Source: DASRQK01 sp964436635
GTDB taxonomy: Bacteria; Bacteroidota; Bacteroidia; Sphingobacteriales; Sphingobacteriaceae
Reading direction: 5' to 3'
Assembly: GCA_964436635.1 (NCBI GenBank)
Contig: CAYTDM010000001.1
Coordinates: 1 to 64,000 of the forward strand
Length of the DNA stretch: 64,000 nucleotides
This document shows, piece by piece, positions 16,574 to 26,359 of this stretch; the first letter of the stretch is position 1; each line of letters begins with the position of its first letter. The translations under genes and the position numbers were made by a program. The notes below the pieces were generated by a model. That model did no database searches and had not been told where the DNA came from. It saw only the letters and a list, made by a program, of their open reading frames with translations.

Positions 16574-17878
16574 TTAATGATCCGAAGTAAGGGACACTAA
16601 TACTTTATCTATTCGATTTCCATCCATATCCATGACTTCAAAATCATACCCCTTCCAATGGAACTTTTCTCCAGCTTTAGGTACATGCCCTAATTTTAGT
16701 AGGATTAATCCGGCAATCGTATTAATAGTGCCTAAATCTTCCTCTTCTTCTTCGTCTTCCGTTATCTCAATGCCTAATTTTTCTAAGATTTCATCAATTT
16801 GATATTGTCCATCGATTAACATACTGCCGTCCTCACGGATGATCACCTCTGGGCCATCGTGGTCCTCATCTTCGGAAATATTGCCCACCAGTCCACTGAG
16901 AATATCATTCATGGTCACAATTCCTTGCAATGCACCATATTCATCCAATACGATGGCTTGATGGATCCGGGAGGTTTTAAATTTGTTTAAAATACTATAG
17001 GCAGAACTATTTTCATGGACGTAATTTAAAGGCTGTAGTAAGTTCTTTAAATTAATGGGTTGTTCTATTAAATACTCGTTTAATAAAGATTTGATATGCA
17101 CCATCCCCACGATATTATCCAATCCATTTTCGCAAACCGGGTAAACCGTGTGCCCACTTTCTATAATCGTTTGACGATGTTCGGCGTAATCATCTGTAAG
17201 GTCCAGCCAGACTAGATTACTTCGGTGAGTCATTAAATTGATGGCTCGTTTGTCGCCTAAACTAAAGACACGATCTACAATTTCATGCTCGATGTCTTCA
17301 ATGGCCCCACTGTCTGCACCTTCGTCCACCATCGCTTTGATTTCTTCCTCTGTGACAGCGTTTTTAGTGACTTTAATGTTTAATAATCGAACTATCATTT
17401 CGGTGGTCGCGCTCAGTAACCAAACAAAGGGTGCTGTGATTTTACTCAAGACATCCATCGGGTAGGCGATTACCATCGCATATTTTTCAGGAATGGCTAA
17501 GCCGATTCTTTTTGGTACCAATTCACCTAACACCAAAGTTAAAAAGGTAATGATTAATACCACAATGAACACGGAAACTTCACTGCTATATGGAGCTAAC
17601 CATGCAATTTCATTCAAATGGGCGTCCAAACGAAGGGCTAACATGGATCCCCCGAACATACCGGTTAGAATTCCAATAAGGGTTATGCCAATTTGTACAG
17701 TTGATAAGAATCGATTTGGCGAATCTTTTAATTTAAGAACTTGCTTCGCTGCTGCATTTTTTTTATCTGATAAAACTTGTAACCTGGCTTTACGACTGGA
17801 TACGATCGAAATTTCTGCTGCAGAAAAGACCCCGTTTAACAAAATTAGCGCTAATATAATCAGCGATTCGGTCAACAT
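16574..17878 (-). CDS. CNNM/CorC (HlyC) family transporter-like protein
   Basis: A 434-residue inner-membrane protein. DUF21/CNNM at about 1-195 has four hydrophobic segments, including SLIILALILLNGVFSAAEIS and LVLGELVPKRIGL. A CBS pair follows at about 215-335 (TVYPVCENGLDNIVGMVHI, IVLDEYGALQGIVTMND), then a C-terminal CorC_HlyC domain (about 350-430). Family members take part in Mg2+/Co2+ efflux or its regulation; the hemolysin name is historical. It has a good promoter between it and lon. Confidence 0.88.
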   Translation of the reverse strand: MLTESLIILALILLNGVFSAAEISIVSSRKARLQVLSDKKNAAAKQVLKLKDSPNRFLSTVQIGITLIGILTGMFGGSMLALRLDAHLNEIAWLAPYSSEVSVFIVVLIITFLTLVLGELVPKRIGLAIPEKYAMVIAYPMDVLSKITAPFVWLLSATTEMIVRLLNIKVTKNAVTEEEIKAMVDEGADSGAIEDIEHEIVDRVFSLGDKRAINLMTHRSNLVWLDLTDDYAEHRQTIIESGHTVYPVCENGLDNIVGMVHIKSLLNEYLIEQPINLKNLLQPLNYVHENSSAYSILNKFKTSRIHQAIVLDEYGALQGIVTMNDILSGLVGNISEDEDHDGPEVIIREDGSMLIDGQYQIDEILEKLGIEITEDEEEEEDLGTINTIAGLILLKLGHVPKAGEKFHWKGYDFEVMDMDGNRIDKVLVSLTSDH

Positions 17879-17904
17879 ATTGTTTTTTTAATGTGATGGT
17901 TTCC

Positions 17905-17936
17905 CAAATGTATTATAAAAAATACCAATTAGCAAT
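17905..17936 (-). promoter_or_regulatory. Promoter for the CNNM/CorC gene
   Basis: On the minus strand, ATTG (17933-17936) is followed after 20 bp by TACATTTG (17905-17912), an exact TAnnTTTG. It lies 27 bp upstream of the ATG. Confidence 0.6.
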
Positions 17937-17949
17937 CAATTTTTAAAAA

Positions 17950-20400
17950 TTACCTGCTAAGATTTTTCGGGTTTTTAACTTTTTCTTCTAAAAGTGCTAA
18001 TTTGATAACTTCTTTCATTTCACGCACATAATGGAAAGTTAAATCTTTTACGTAATCCGCTTTAATTTCTAATATGTCTTTTCTGTTCGATTCAGATAAA
18101 ATAATTTCACGGATGTTTGCTCGTTTTGCTGCGAGAATTTTTTCCTGAATTCCGCCCACAGGCAGCACCTTGCCTCTTAAGGTGATTTCACCAGTCATGG
18201 CTAATTTTTCCTTCACTTTCCGTTGGGTAAAGACAGAAGCCAATGCAGTTAACATTGTAATACCCGCAGATGGCCCATCTTTCGGTGTCGCGCCAGCGGG
18301 CACGTGAATATGCACATCCCATTTTTCAAATACCTCATCCTGAATATCAAAATCTGCGGCATGCGATCTGAGGTAGGCGAGTGCAATGCTTGCGGATTCT
18401 TTCATGACGTCACCTAAGTTTCCTGTTAAAGTAACTTTCCCTTTCCCAGGACTCAAACTTGCCTCAATGTATAAAATATCTCCACCTACTTGCGTCCACG
18501 CTAAACCAGTCACCACACCGGCCACCGAATTATCCTCGTAAATATCTTTGTCAAAAATTGGTGCGCCTAAGATTTCTTCGATCATCTGCTCATTAATCGA
18601 ATTAGGAACGGCCTCCTCCATGACTATTTTGGTAGCCTGTCCTCGAATGATCGATCCTATTTTTTTATCCAACCCGCGGACTCCAGATTCACGGGTGTAC
18701 TCTTCGATGATCTTTTCGATTAATTTTGGTCGAATCGTAAACTGATTGGCCGCCAAACCATGCATTTCACGTTGCTTTGGAACTAAATGTCTTTTCGCAA
18801 TTTCCACTTTTTCCTCGATCGTATATCCATTCACTTCTATGATTTCCATACGATCCAATAAGGCAGGTTGAATGGTACTTAGCGAGTTTGCGGTAGCGAT
18901 AAACATCACTTTGGACAAATCGTAATCCAATTCTAAATAATGATCATAGAACGAATTGTTTTGCTCTGGATCTAACACTTCTAACAGCGCCGATGAAGGA
19001 TCGCCCCTAAAATCGCTACCAACTTTATCGATTTCGTCTAAAACGAATACTGGATTCGAAGTTCCCGCTTTTTTGATGGATTGAATGATTCGACCCGGCA
19101 TGGCTCCAATGTATGTTTTACGATGCCCTCGGATTTCAGCCTCATCGCGAACTCCACCTAAAGCCATCCTCGTGTATTTTCTTCCGAGCGCTTGCGCAAT
19201 CGATTTTCCTAAGGAAGTTTTACCCACACCTGGAGGCCCCACCAAGCAAATAATCGGAGCTTTCATGTTGTTTTTTAACTTCAACACGGCCAAATATTCA
19301 ATGATGCGTTTTTTTACTTTTTCTAATCCATAATGGTCCTTATCCAAGACTTTCTTTGCACGATTCAGGTCAAAGTTATCTTTGCTCGTTTCTCCCCAAG
19401 GTAAGTCAATTAATAACTCAAGGTAGTTTACTTGAACGGAGTAATCGGCTGCTGCGGGGTTTATCCTTGCTAATTTATCAAGTTCCTTGTTTAAATGCTG
19501 ACTGACCGTTTCACTCCATTTTTTGTTCTTCGATTTTCTTTTAAGTTCTTCGATTTCAAGGTCAGGAGTATTGCCACCCAATTCTTCTTGAATCGTTTTT
19601 AACTGTTGACTTAAAAAATAATCTCGTTGTTGCTTATCTAAATCGCCTCGAACTTTATTTTGAATTTGTGCTTTTAATTCTAAAATCTGGAGCTCTTTGG
19701 TTAACTGCTCAAGCACCTTTGAAGCCCGCTTTTTTAAATCAATCAACTCCAAAATTTCTTGTTTTAATGCCAATTCAGCATTTAGGTTGGAAGAGATAAA
19801 GTTGATTAAAAAATTGGGACTTTCAATGTTTTGTATTGCAATGCCTGCTTCGCTGGGCACATGGGGTGATAACTGTATGATTTGCAAAGCCATTTCTTTC
19901 ACGGATGAAATAATGGCATTAAATTCTTTATTCTGTTTTGATTTCTTTTCTGCTATATAAGATGTCTTCGCAATGATGTAAGGATCATTTTGGATTAAAC
20001 TCTCCATTCTAAATCGTTGCTTGCCTTGCAATATGACAGTGGTGTTCCCATCAGGCATTTGTAAGACTTTAATGATGACTGCGGCGGTCCCAATTTGATA
20101 TAAATCATTAAAATCCGGATCCTCCACATTCATTTCTCTTTGGGCCACCACCCCAATAATTTTACTTTGTTTATAGGCTTCTTTGATCAATTTAATTGAC
20201 TTATCCCGCCCAACTGTAATGGGAATGATCACTCCTGGGTATAAAACAGTATTTCTTAAGGGTAGAATTGCAAGTTCCTCAGGTAAATCCTCCTCCTTTA
20301 GATCGTCTTCATCTTGTTGATTTAACAAGGGAAAAAACTCGGTTTCTTCGTTAATTATTGGAATGGCATTTTTAAAGTCAAATGTGTCAAAACTGCTCAT
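17950..20400 (-). CDS. lon: ATP-dependent Lon protease
   Basis: An 816-residue LonA. The N-terminal substrate domain begins LAILPLRNTVLYPGVIIPI (about 44-62). The AAA+ domain has Walker A GPPGVGKT (388-395) and Walker B VFVLDEID. The C-terminal peptidase has the Ser-Lys dyad S711 (PKDGPSAG) and K754 (QEKILAAKR). It degrades misfolded and regulatory proteins in the cytoplasm. Length and order are standard. The 225-bp region shared with the divergent TPR gene contains no exact TAnnTTTG on either strand. Confidence 0.97.
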   Translation of the reverse strand: MSSFDTFDFKNAIPIINEETEFFPLLNQQDEDDLKEEDLPEELAILPLRNTVLYPGVIIPITVGRDKSIKLIKEAYKQSKIIGVVAQREMNVEDPDFNDLYQIGTAAVIIKVLQMPDGNTTVILQGKQRFRMESLIQNDPYIIAKTSYIAEKKSKQNKEFNAIISSVKEMALQIIQLSPHVPSEAGIAIQNIESPNFLINFISSNLNAELALKQEILELIDLKKRASKVLEQLTKELQILELKAQIQNKVRGDLDKQQRDYFLSQQLKTIQEELGGNTPDLEIEELKRKSKNKKWSETVSQHLNKELDKLARINPAAADYSVQVNYLELLIDLPWGETSKDNFDLNRAKKVLDKDHYGLEKVKKRIIEYLAVLKLKNNMKAPIICLVGPPGVGKTSLGKSIAQALGRKYTRMALGGVRDEAEIRGHRKTYIGAMPGRIIQSIKKAGTSNPVFVLDEIDKVGSDFRGDPSSALLEVLDPEQNNSFYDHYLELDYDLSKVMFIATANSLSTIQPALLDRMEIIEVNGYTIEEKVEIAKRHLVPKQREMHGLAANQFTIRPKLIEKIIEEYTRESGVRGLDKKIGSIIRGQATKIVMEEAVPNSINEQMIEEILGAPIFDKDIYEDNSVAGVVTGLAWTQVGGDILYIEASLSPGKGKVTLTGNLGDVMKESASIALAYLRSHAADFDIQDEVFEKWDVHIHVPAGATPKDGPSAGITMLTALASVFTQRKVKEKLAMTGEITLRGKVLPVGGIQEKILAAKRANIREIILSESNRKDILEIKADYVKDLTFHYVREMKEVIKLALLEEKVKNPKNLSR

Positions 20401-20625
20401 GTAAATCTTTTTTGTAATGATATGTTAATATTTGTACGTCAAATTCAGTAATTGCAGACATTTTGACAGTTAAATCAGTACTTTTTCTGGTTTAAGATGT
20501 TAAAATCGCAAGTTGCCTAAGTATTGCAAGGGATATGCCAACTTTATTTTTTATTTTTAGCATGAAATTTGTTTCATGAGTATCCGAGTATTAGTTTAGT
20601 AATTTAGATATAAATTTTGGCACAT

Positions 20626-21282
20626 ATGAAAATCAAAAGAATACTGGGGAAATTCACATTAATTTTTGCGCTTGCAAGCGTTACAACAGCCAGTCTTGCA
20701 CAGTCTAACGAAGTGGCGCCGACCAATCCAAACGTGCGTTTAGGTCAAAAAGCTTTATTAGACGGGGATTTTAAGACCGCTGCGACTTACTTAGAAAAGG
20801 CATTGCCGGCAGAAGGAAGCGATCCGAATGTGATGTATATGTTAGGGTATGCACAGTATCATAGTGGGAATTATGAAAAGGCCTTGGCCTCTTTTTCAAG
20901 AGTGGTGGATTTACGACCGGAAGATGAACGATCCTATTATTACCGAGGTCGATTAAATAATTTATTAGCGGTCCAAAATTCTACGGAAATTTCCTCTGCA
21001 GCCCGTGAAAGTTTATTGAAACAATCAATTTCTGATTATACGAAAGGGATTTCTTTAAATGATCAAGACATTAAGTTATTTCAGAATAGAGCCATTTCTT
21101 ACCGAGATTTGGGTATTTTATTAGGTACTTCGGGAACGGCAAATTATAATAAACAGGCTGCCGTAGAGGCTTACAATGCTTCCATTGCTGATTTGCAAAA
21201 AGTGTTAAAAGCCTATCCGGATAGAAAGGACATTGACCGAGAAATCAAAAAAGCACAAGTGTATCGGGATAATTTAAAATAA
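20626..21282 (+). CDS. Exported TPR-repeat protein
   Basis: A 218-residue protein with a Sec signal peptide (cleavage after TASLAQ, about residue 26). At least three tetratricopeptide repeats follow: NVRLGQKALLDGDFKTAATY, VMYMLGYAQYHSGNYEKALA, then SYYYRGRLNNLLA and a later AISYRDLGILL. TPRs bind protein partners, so a periplasmic scaffold is likely; the partner is unknown. The frame opens at a TTG three codons earlier, but ATG 20626 gives a normal signal peptide. A 22-bp tandem duplication covers its stop. Confidence 0.8.
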   Translation: MKIKRILGKFTLIFALASVTTASLAQSNEVAPTNPNVRLGQKALLDGDFKTAATYLEKALPAEGSDPNVMYMLGYAQYHSGNYEKALASFSRVVDLRPEDERSYYYRGRLNNLLAVQNSTEISSAARESLLKQSISDYTKGISLNDQDIKLFQNRAISYRDLGILLGTSGTANYNKQAAVEAYNASIADLQKVLKAYPDRKDIDREIKKAQVYRDNLK

Positions 21283-21317
21283 TCTGATGTTCAGCTTAAA
21301 ATAATCCGATGTTCGGT
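21274..21317 (+). repeat. 22-bp tandem duplication across the TPR gene stop codon
   Basis: TTAAAATAATCTGATGTTC (21274) and TTAAAATAATCCGATGTTC (21296) are parts of two 22-bp units identical at 19 positions. The stop TAA (21280-21282) lies in the first. Confidence 0.85.
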
Positions 21318-21331
21318 TTGAAAAATTTCGA

Positions 21332-21892
21332 TTAAGGGGCGGTGGTAAACTGCCCCTTAATCGTATATCTTTGATCACCTACAATTTTTATAGCCTGTTC
21401 TTTTATAATTTCATATTTTTCATCAGGCACATAGGTCAATGTTTCCTTGGATTTGTAAATCCAGTTTTCCAATTCATTATAAATGGTCAGGGATTGAATC
21501 TGCTCGTCAACTCCCCAAAGAATTTCAATTTTTTTAGTTTTTAAAGAAGCTTCCATGCTTTGATAAGTCAAAGTGCTATCCGTACGCACGATTTGATAGC
21601 TGGATTTCCAAGAGGGTTTATTGATGTCGGCTTCTTTGAATGCCGCCAATTCAGTATTCCAATCTGCTATATGGACCCGTTTTTCTTCTTCATTCCCATT
21701 TATAGATACGATTTTAAAAATTGAATCGTTTTGTTGGGTTAATCGTTTAATTTCTTGATCGAAATACTCATTTAAACTAAAATAAGGTTTTTCAGCATCC
21801 AGATCGTTCATGGAATTCGAATTTGTTTGACAGGAATAACTGCTGAATCCGGCCAGACAAAGAATCATAACCATGTATTTCATTTTTTTCAT
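21332..21892 (-). CDS. Hypothetical lipoprotein
   Basis: Not recognised. A 186-residue protein with a lipoprotein signal (hydrophobic MVMILCLAGFSSYS then Cys21), followed by an Asn/Ser-rich linker and a mixed alpha/beta domain without known motifs. It starts 11 bp after the gpmI stop and is likely its downstream operon partner. Probably a lipid-anchored periplasmic or outer-membrane protein. Confidence 0.65.
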   Translation of the reverse strand: MKKMKYMVMILCLAGFSSYSCQTNSNSMNDLDAEKPYFSLNEYFDQEIKRLTQQNDSIFKIVSINGNEEEKRVHIADWNTELAAFKEADINKPSWKSSYQIVRTDSTLTYQSMEASLKTKKIEILWGVDEQIQSLTIYNELENWIYKSKETLTYVPDEKYEIIKEQAIKIVGDQRYTIKGQFTTAP

Positions 21893-21903
21893 CTTCGAGT
21901 TTA

Positions 21904-23451
21904 TTAATGAACCAGTGTATTGCCTGTCATTTGAAGCGGAATTGGAATGCCCATTAGGTGCAGGATAGTTGTCGCAATGTCGCCTAATTTTCCATTTTCC
22001 ACTTTATTCACATCTGGGTCCATGACGATAAATGGAACCAAATTTGTAGTATGCGCTGTGTTTGGCGTTCCATCCTCGTTTTTCATGTATTCTGCATTTC
22101 CATGGTCCGCAAGAATCAAGATGCTATAGCCAAGGGATCTAAATTTATTTAATAAGGTTCCCAAACACTCATCCACTGTCTCCACCGCCTTTACAACTGC
22201 ATTAAATTCACCAGTATGACCCACCATATCCGGATTTGCGAAATTCAATATAATGCAATCTGGCTGTTCTTCGGCCAAATGGGCGGTCACTGATTCCACA
22301 ATTCCTTTTGCACTCATTTCAGGTTGCATATCGTAGGTGGCCACTTTTGGTGAAGGGACTAAAATCCTTCTTTCATTTGCGAAAGCTTCCTCTCGACCAC
22401 CAGAAAAGAAAAAGGTTACATGCGGGTATTTTTCTGTTTCCGCAATTCTTAACTGTGACTTTCCGGCATTTGCTAAGACTTCTCCGAGGGTATGGGTGAT
22501 GTTTTCCTTATTAAATAAAACACCATTTATTTTAAAGGTCTCGTCGTAGGAAGTCATGGTGACGTAATGCAAAGACAGCGCCTTCATTTCCCATTCCGGA
22601 TAATTTTGCTGAGACAAAGCCATGGTAATTTCTCTACCTCTGTCGGTCCTAAAATTAAAACAAATCACCACGTCATTTGCTTCAATTATAGCCAAAGGAT
22701 TTCCGTCTTTATCTCGTTGATAAATGGGGTTAATAAACTCATCCGTCACTCCATTTTCATAGGATTCCAAAATGCTTTCCTCTAAATCATCGTATCCGCG
22801 TCCTGCACCATGCACAAGGAGGTCATAGGCAACTTTAACTCTTTCCCAGCGATGATCTCTATCCATCGCATAATACCTGCCCACGATCGATGCCACTTGC
22901 CCGACCGCATGGGTGTCTTTAAGAAAAGCATTGAGATCTCTCAAGTATTGAATCCCGCCCTGTGGATCGGTGTCTCGTCCATCTAAAAATGCATGTATAA
23001 AAACCTGGTTTTTTTCAAGTCCTGCTTCTGTGGCTGCTGCGCAAAGTCCTTTTAGATGGTCCAGATGCGCATGCACTCCTCCGTCCGAAAGTAAGCCGAT
23101 AAAATGCACTTTTTTGTTAGAAGATTTCGCATAGGTAAATGCATCTTGCAGCACTTGATTATGGTGCAATTCACCATCTTGAATCGCTTTATTTATGCGA
23201 CCAAGCTCTTGATAAACAATCCTTCCTGCACCTAAGTTCATATGACCAACTTCTGAATTTCCCATTTGTCCCACAGGAAGCCCAACGGCCTCACCAGATG
23301 CCTCTAATGTGGCATGCGGATAGTGATTAAATAATTGGTCCAGAACCGGTGTATTGGCTACGAAAACTGCATTAGATGTCGAGGGCTGCCCGATGCCAAG
23401 ACCATCTAGAATAATAAGAGCTACTTTTTTTTCCACCTTACAAATATCCAT
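21904..23451 (-). CDS. gpmI: 2,3-Bisphosphoglycerate-independent phosphoglycerate mutase
   Basis: A 515-residue Mn-dependent alkaline-phosphatase-fold enzyme interconverting 3- and 2-phosphoglycerate in glycolysis. ALIILDGLGIG supplies the first metal Asp, and GQMGNSEVGHMNLGAGR holds the phospho-acceptor S66. HAFLDGRDTDP and the C-terminal NFANPDMVGHTG and LADHGNAE carry further metal and substrate residues. Length is normal. It is followed 11 bp later by a lipoprotein gene. Confidence 0.97.
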   Translation of the reverse strand: MDICKVEKKVALIILDGLGIGQPSTSNAVFVANTPVLDQLFNHYPHATLEASGEAVGLPVGQMGNSEVGHMNLGAGRIVYQELGRINKAIQDGELHHNQVLQDAFTYAKSSNKKVHFIGLLSDGGVHAHLDHLKGLCAAATEAGLEKNQVFIHAFLDGRDTDPQGGIQYLRDLNAFLKDTHAVGQVASIVGRYYAMDRDHRWERVKVAYDLLVHGAGRGYDDLEESILESYENGVTDEFINPIYQRDKDGNPLAIIEANDVVICFNFRTDRGREITMALSQQNYPEWEMKALSLHYVTMTSYDETFKINGVLFNKENITHTLGEVLANAGKSQLRIAETEKYPHVTFFFSGGREEAFANERRILVPSPKVATYDMQPEMSAKGIVESVTAHLAEEQPDCIILNFANPDMVGHTGEFNAVVKAVETVDECLGTLLNKFRSLGYSILILADHGNAEYMKNEDGTPNTAHTTNLVPFIVMDPDVNKVENGKLGDIATTILHLMGIPIPLQMTGNTLVH

Positions 23452-23523
23452 AAATCTTCCTAAATAACTGGCATGTTTTTTGGATTACTTTTTTGGCCTA
23501 AAGACCTGTTAAATATTAAGGTA

Positions 23524-23925
23524 ATGAATGTTTGGAGTGGTATTTTTCTAATTATTGTCATATTGATTTCCCCAATAGGAAACCAAACTCCTAAGGTAAA
23601 TAAGGCGCATGACGTGGAGGGAATTCTCTACCATTTTCAACACGCCGATGCAAAAGCGATTTCAGCTTATTTTTCATCGACGCTTTCGTACTCTTGGCAG
23701 CACCGAGAAGGCGTATTTTCTAAAGTCCATACAGAGCGATTACTTATGGAATTTTTTAATAATTATCCGCCACATTCCTATGAAGTCGTGCATATACTCG
23801 ATAACAATCCGAATTTTAGGTATGTTGTCTTTCAGTTGTATACACGGAAGCAACGTTTCAAAATTTCCATTAAATTAATTGCTGAAAATAAAACCTACCA
23901 ATTAACCGAATTACGAATCGAGTAA
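23524..23925 (+). CDS. DUF4783-like exported small protein
   Basis: A 133-residue protein with an N-terminal hydrophobic signal (VWSGIFLIIVILISPIG), then an NTF2-like alpha/beta domain. IL..FQHADAKAISAYFSSTL followed by EFFNNYPPHSYEVVHI resembles DUF4783, a Bacteroidota family of unknown function. The frame is open from ATG 23473. That would leave only 21 bp to the divergent gpmI start and put a poor segment before the signal, so ATG 23524 is preferred. It precedes nadC by 55 bp. Confidence 0.6.
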   Translation: MNVWSGIFLIIVILISPIGNQTPKVNKAHDVEGILYHFQHADAKAISAYFSSTLSYSWQHREGVFSKVHTERLLMEFFNNYPPHSYEVVHILDNNPNFRYVVFQLYTRKQRFKISIKLIAENKTYQLTELRIE

Positions 23926-23967
23926 TTTTTATTCCAAAATCTGCGTCTCTTCTTAGAAGTTATTTAT

Positions 23968-23975
23968 TACTTTTG
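23968..23975 (+). promoter_or_regulatory. -7 element directly upstream of nadC
   Basis: TACTTTTG matches TAnnTTTG exactly and ends five bases before the nadC ATG at 23981. This predicts a leaderless or nearly leaderless transcript. Confidence 0.45.
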
Positions 23976-23980
23976 ACCAT

Positions 23981-24838
23981 ATGAATCAAGAAGAGCATTT
24001 ACACTTAATATCATTTATAAAACAAGCTTTGATGGAAGACGTGGGGGATGGAGATCACACATCGCTTGCGACTGTTCCAGCAAATAAGCAAGGTACAGCC
24101 AAATTGATTTTCAAAGATCAAGGAGTGGCGGCAGGATTTGAAGAAGCTGTTTGCATTTTCCAGGTGGTGGATCCAACGCTTTCGGTTACCCAATATCTTC
24201 AAGATGGGGACCCGGTATCGCATGGCGACATTGGGTTAACAGTCACCGGGAATATTCATTCAATTTTAACAGCAGAACGATTGGTGTTAAATATTATGCA
24301 AAGAATGAGTGGAATCGCTACCGTGACAAATGGCATCGTAAAATTACTTGAGGGAACGAAAACGAAGGTTTTAGATACACGTAAAACGACCCCATTGTTG
24401 CGATTCTTAGAGAAAAAAGCAGTTAAAATTGGGGGAGGTGTAAACCATCGATTTGGTTTATACGATATGATCTTGATTAAGGATAATCACGTCGATTACG
24501 CGGGTGGCATCCAACAAGCGATTCATGCTGCCCAAGAATATCTTAAAATGCATTCAAAAAGTTTAGAAATAGAGATCGAAGTTAGGAATCAAAAGGAACT
24601 TGATGAAGTTTTAGCCATCGGAGGTGTACATCGAATAATGCTCGATAATTTTACTCCGATTGACGTAAAGCTTGCAGTAGATAAAATTGCTGGGAAGTTT
24701 GTAACGGAAGCCTCAGGGGGAATAACTTCTGCTACTGCACGGGATTATGCACTTGCAGGCGTGGATTTTATATCCATTGGCGGATTGACGCACTCTGTTA
24801 AGAGTTTAGATATTAGTTTGAAAGCCACTTCATTATAA
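23981..24838 (+). CDS. nadC: Nicotinate-nucleotide pyrophosphorylase (quinolinate phosphoribosyltransferase)
   Basis: A 285-residue cytosolic enzyme of de novo NAD synthesis, converting quinolinate and PRPP to nicotinate mononucleotide with loss of CO2. Identifying stretches are EDVGDGDHTS (about 16-25), ERLVLNIMQRMSGIAT, and LDTRKTTPLLRFLEKKAV followed by GGGVNHRFGLYDMILIKDNH, which carry the substrate Arg, His and Lys residues. Length is standard. It starts a tightly packed run with plsY, an M48 lipoprotein and pdxH. Confidence 0.96.
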   Translation: MNQEEHLHLISFIKQALMEDVGDGDHTSLATVPANKQGTAKLIFKDQGVAAGFEEAVCIFQVVDPTLSVTQYLQDGDPVSHGDIGLTVTGNIHSILTAERLVLNIMQRMSGIATVTNGIVKLLEGTKTKVLDTRKTTPLLRFLEKKAVKIGGGVNHRFGLYDMILIKDNHVDYAGGIQQAIHAAQEYLKMHSKSLEIEIEVRNQKELDEVLAIGGVHRIMLDNFTPIDVKLAVDKIAGKFVTEASGGITSATARDYALAGVDFISIGGLTHSVKSLDISLKATSL

Positions 24839-24861
24839 GAGAAAATACAAAGTAGCAATTC

Positions 24862-25530
24862 ATGGTTTCAATTTTTTTGATAGGGGCGGTTCTCTTTGCA
24901 TATTTATTTGGATCTATTCCGACAGCTGTTTGGATAGGTCAGGCCTTTTATGGAGTGGATGTCAGAGAGTTTGGTAGTGGAAATGCGGGCGCAACGAATA
25001 CTTTTCGAGTCTTAGGCACAAAAGCTGGGGTGATCGTCATGATCATTGATATTTTAAAAGGGTTTACAGCCACGAATTTGGCTTATTTTATTGGGCCTTC
25101 AGTGACCGGCCCTCAAGACGCAGCCCAATTTGTAAATTATAAGTTAGCATTAGGAGTAATCGCGGTAGTTGGACATTTATTTCCTGTTTTTGCAGGCTTT
25201 CGTGGGGGTAAAGGGGTGGCCACATTGTTTGGAATGGTCCTTGCTGTACATTTTCCAGCTGCAATGGTTTGCGTTAGTGTATTTCTGATTGTTTTACTGG
25301 TGACCAAATACGTGTCATTGAGTTCAATTTTAGCGGGTTTTTCATTTCCATTTAGCATTGCTTTATGGTTTCATTCTCCGGTAAAATCTATTTTGCTTTA
25401 CGCAATATGTATTTGCATTTTGATTTTGGTAACACATCAAAAAAATATTGAACGCTTACTTAAGGGAAAAGAGAGCAAAGTGTATCTGTTTGGAATTGGA
25501 AAAAGAAAAGCAGAAAGTGTTTCAACATAA
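24862..25530 (+). CDS. plsY: Glycerol-3-phosphate acyltransferase PlsY
   Basis: A 222-residue inner-membrane enzyme with about five to six hydrophobic segments. It transfers acyl from acyl-phosphate to glycerol-3-phosphate, the first step of phospholipid synthesis. The three conserved cytosolic motifs are visible: GSIPTAVWIG, FGSGNAGATNTFRVLG, and GHLFPVFAGFRGGKGVAT (about 106-123). Length fits. It follows nadC by 23 bp and precedes the M48 gene by 10 bp. Confidence 0.95.
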   Translation: MVSIFLIGAVLFAYLFGSIPTAVWIGQAFYGVDVREFGSGNAGATNTFRVLGTKAGVIVMIIDILKGFTATNLAYFIGPSVTGPQDAAQFVNYKLALGVIAVVGHLFPVFAGFRGGKGVATLFGMVLAVHFPAAMVCVSVFLIVLLVTKYVSLSSILAGFSFPFSIALWFHSPVKSILLYAICICILILVTHQKNIERLLKGKESKVYLFGIGKRKAESVST

Positions 25531-25540
25531 ACAAAACTAC

Positions 25541-26359
25541 ATGAAAAATTATCAAAGATTATTATTCGCTGTGATAACAGCCCTCGTTATTCAAGCGTGT
25601 GCAACGGTTCCGTTGACAGGAAGAAGACAATTAAGTTTGGTTGATGAATCCGCATTACAACAAGAAGCGGTGTTGGCCTACCAACAATTTTTAGGCGATC
25701 CTTCTACGAAAGTGGTTAAAAACTCTTCACAAGCACAATTAGTACAAAGAGTGGGAGGAAGGATTGCGCAAGCCGTAACTACTTTTTTAAATGAGAATGG
25801 ATATGCGGATCAGTATAATTTTGATTGGGAATTTAATCTGATACAAGACGATCAGATTAATGCATGGTGCATGCCTGGAGGGAAAGTGGCCGTCTATTCA
25901 GGGATTTTACCTGTTACCAAAACGGAAGCGGGATTAGCGACCGTGATGGGGCATGAAATAGCGCACGCGATTGCAAAGCATTCTTCTGAAAGAATGTCTC
26001 AATCCATTGCAGCACAATTAGGTGGCGTGGCAGTAGACGTTGCGACAGCTGAACGTTCTCAAACCACCAGAGCGGTCCTTAATACTGCGTATGGTTTAGG
26101 TGGGCAACTTGCATTAATGAGTTATTCAAGAAATCAAGAATCTGAAGCAGATCGATTAGGATTAGTATTTATGGCCATGGCTGGATATCACCCACAAGAA
26201 GCGATTGCTTTTTGGGAACGCATGGCTGAAGCGAAGTCCGCAGGAGGTGGAGGTGCGCCACCAGAATTTTTGAGTACACACCCGAGTGACGCTCGACGCA
26301 TTATGAATATTCAAAAACTTCAAGACGAAGCGTTAAAATATTATAGGCCACAGAATTAA
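25541..26359 (+). CDS. M48-family metalloprotease lipoprotein
   Basis: A 272-residue protein with a lipoprotein signal (ALVIQAC, lipidated C20) followed by VPLTGRRQLSLV, typical of BepA/LoiP-like lipoproteins. Zinc ligands are H138 and H142 (HEIAH) with E139 as base and E202 in ESEADRLG. The product probably acts at the inner face of the outer membrane in protein quality control. The frame extends upstream to 25448 inside plsY, but ATG 25541 gives the signal peptide. The stop is directly followed by the start of pdxH. Confidence 0.9.
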   Translation: MKNYQRLLFAVITALVIQACATVPLTGRRQLSLVDESALQQEAVLAYQQFLGDPSTKVVKNSSQAQLVQRVGGRIAQAVTTFLNENGYADQYNFDWEFNLIQDDQINAWCMPGGKVAVYSGILPVTKTEAGLATVMGHEIAHAIAKHSSERMSQSIAAQLGGVAVDVATAERSQTTRAVLNTAYGLGGQLALMSYSRNQESEADRLGLVFMAMAGYHPQEAIAFWERMAEAKSAGGGGAPPEFLSTHPSDARRIMNIQKLQDEALKYYRPQN

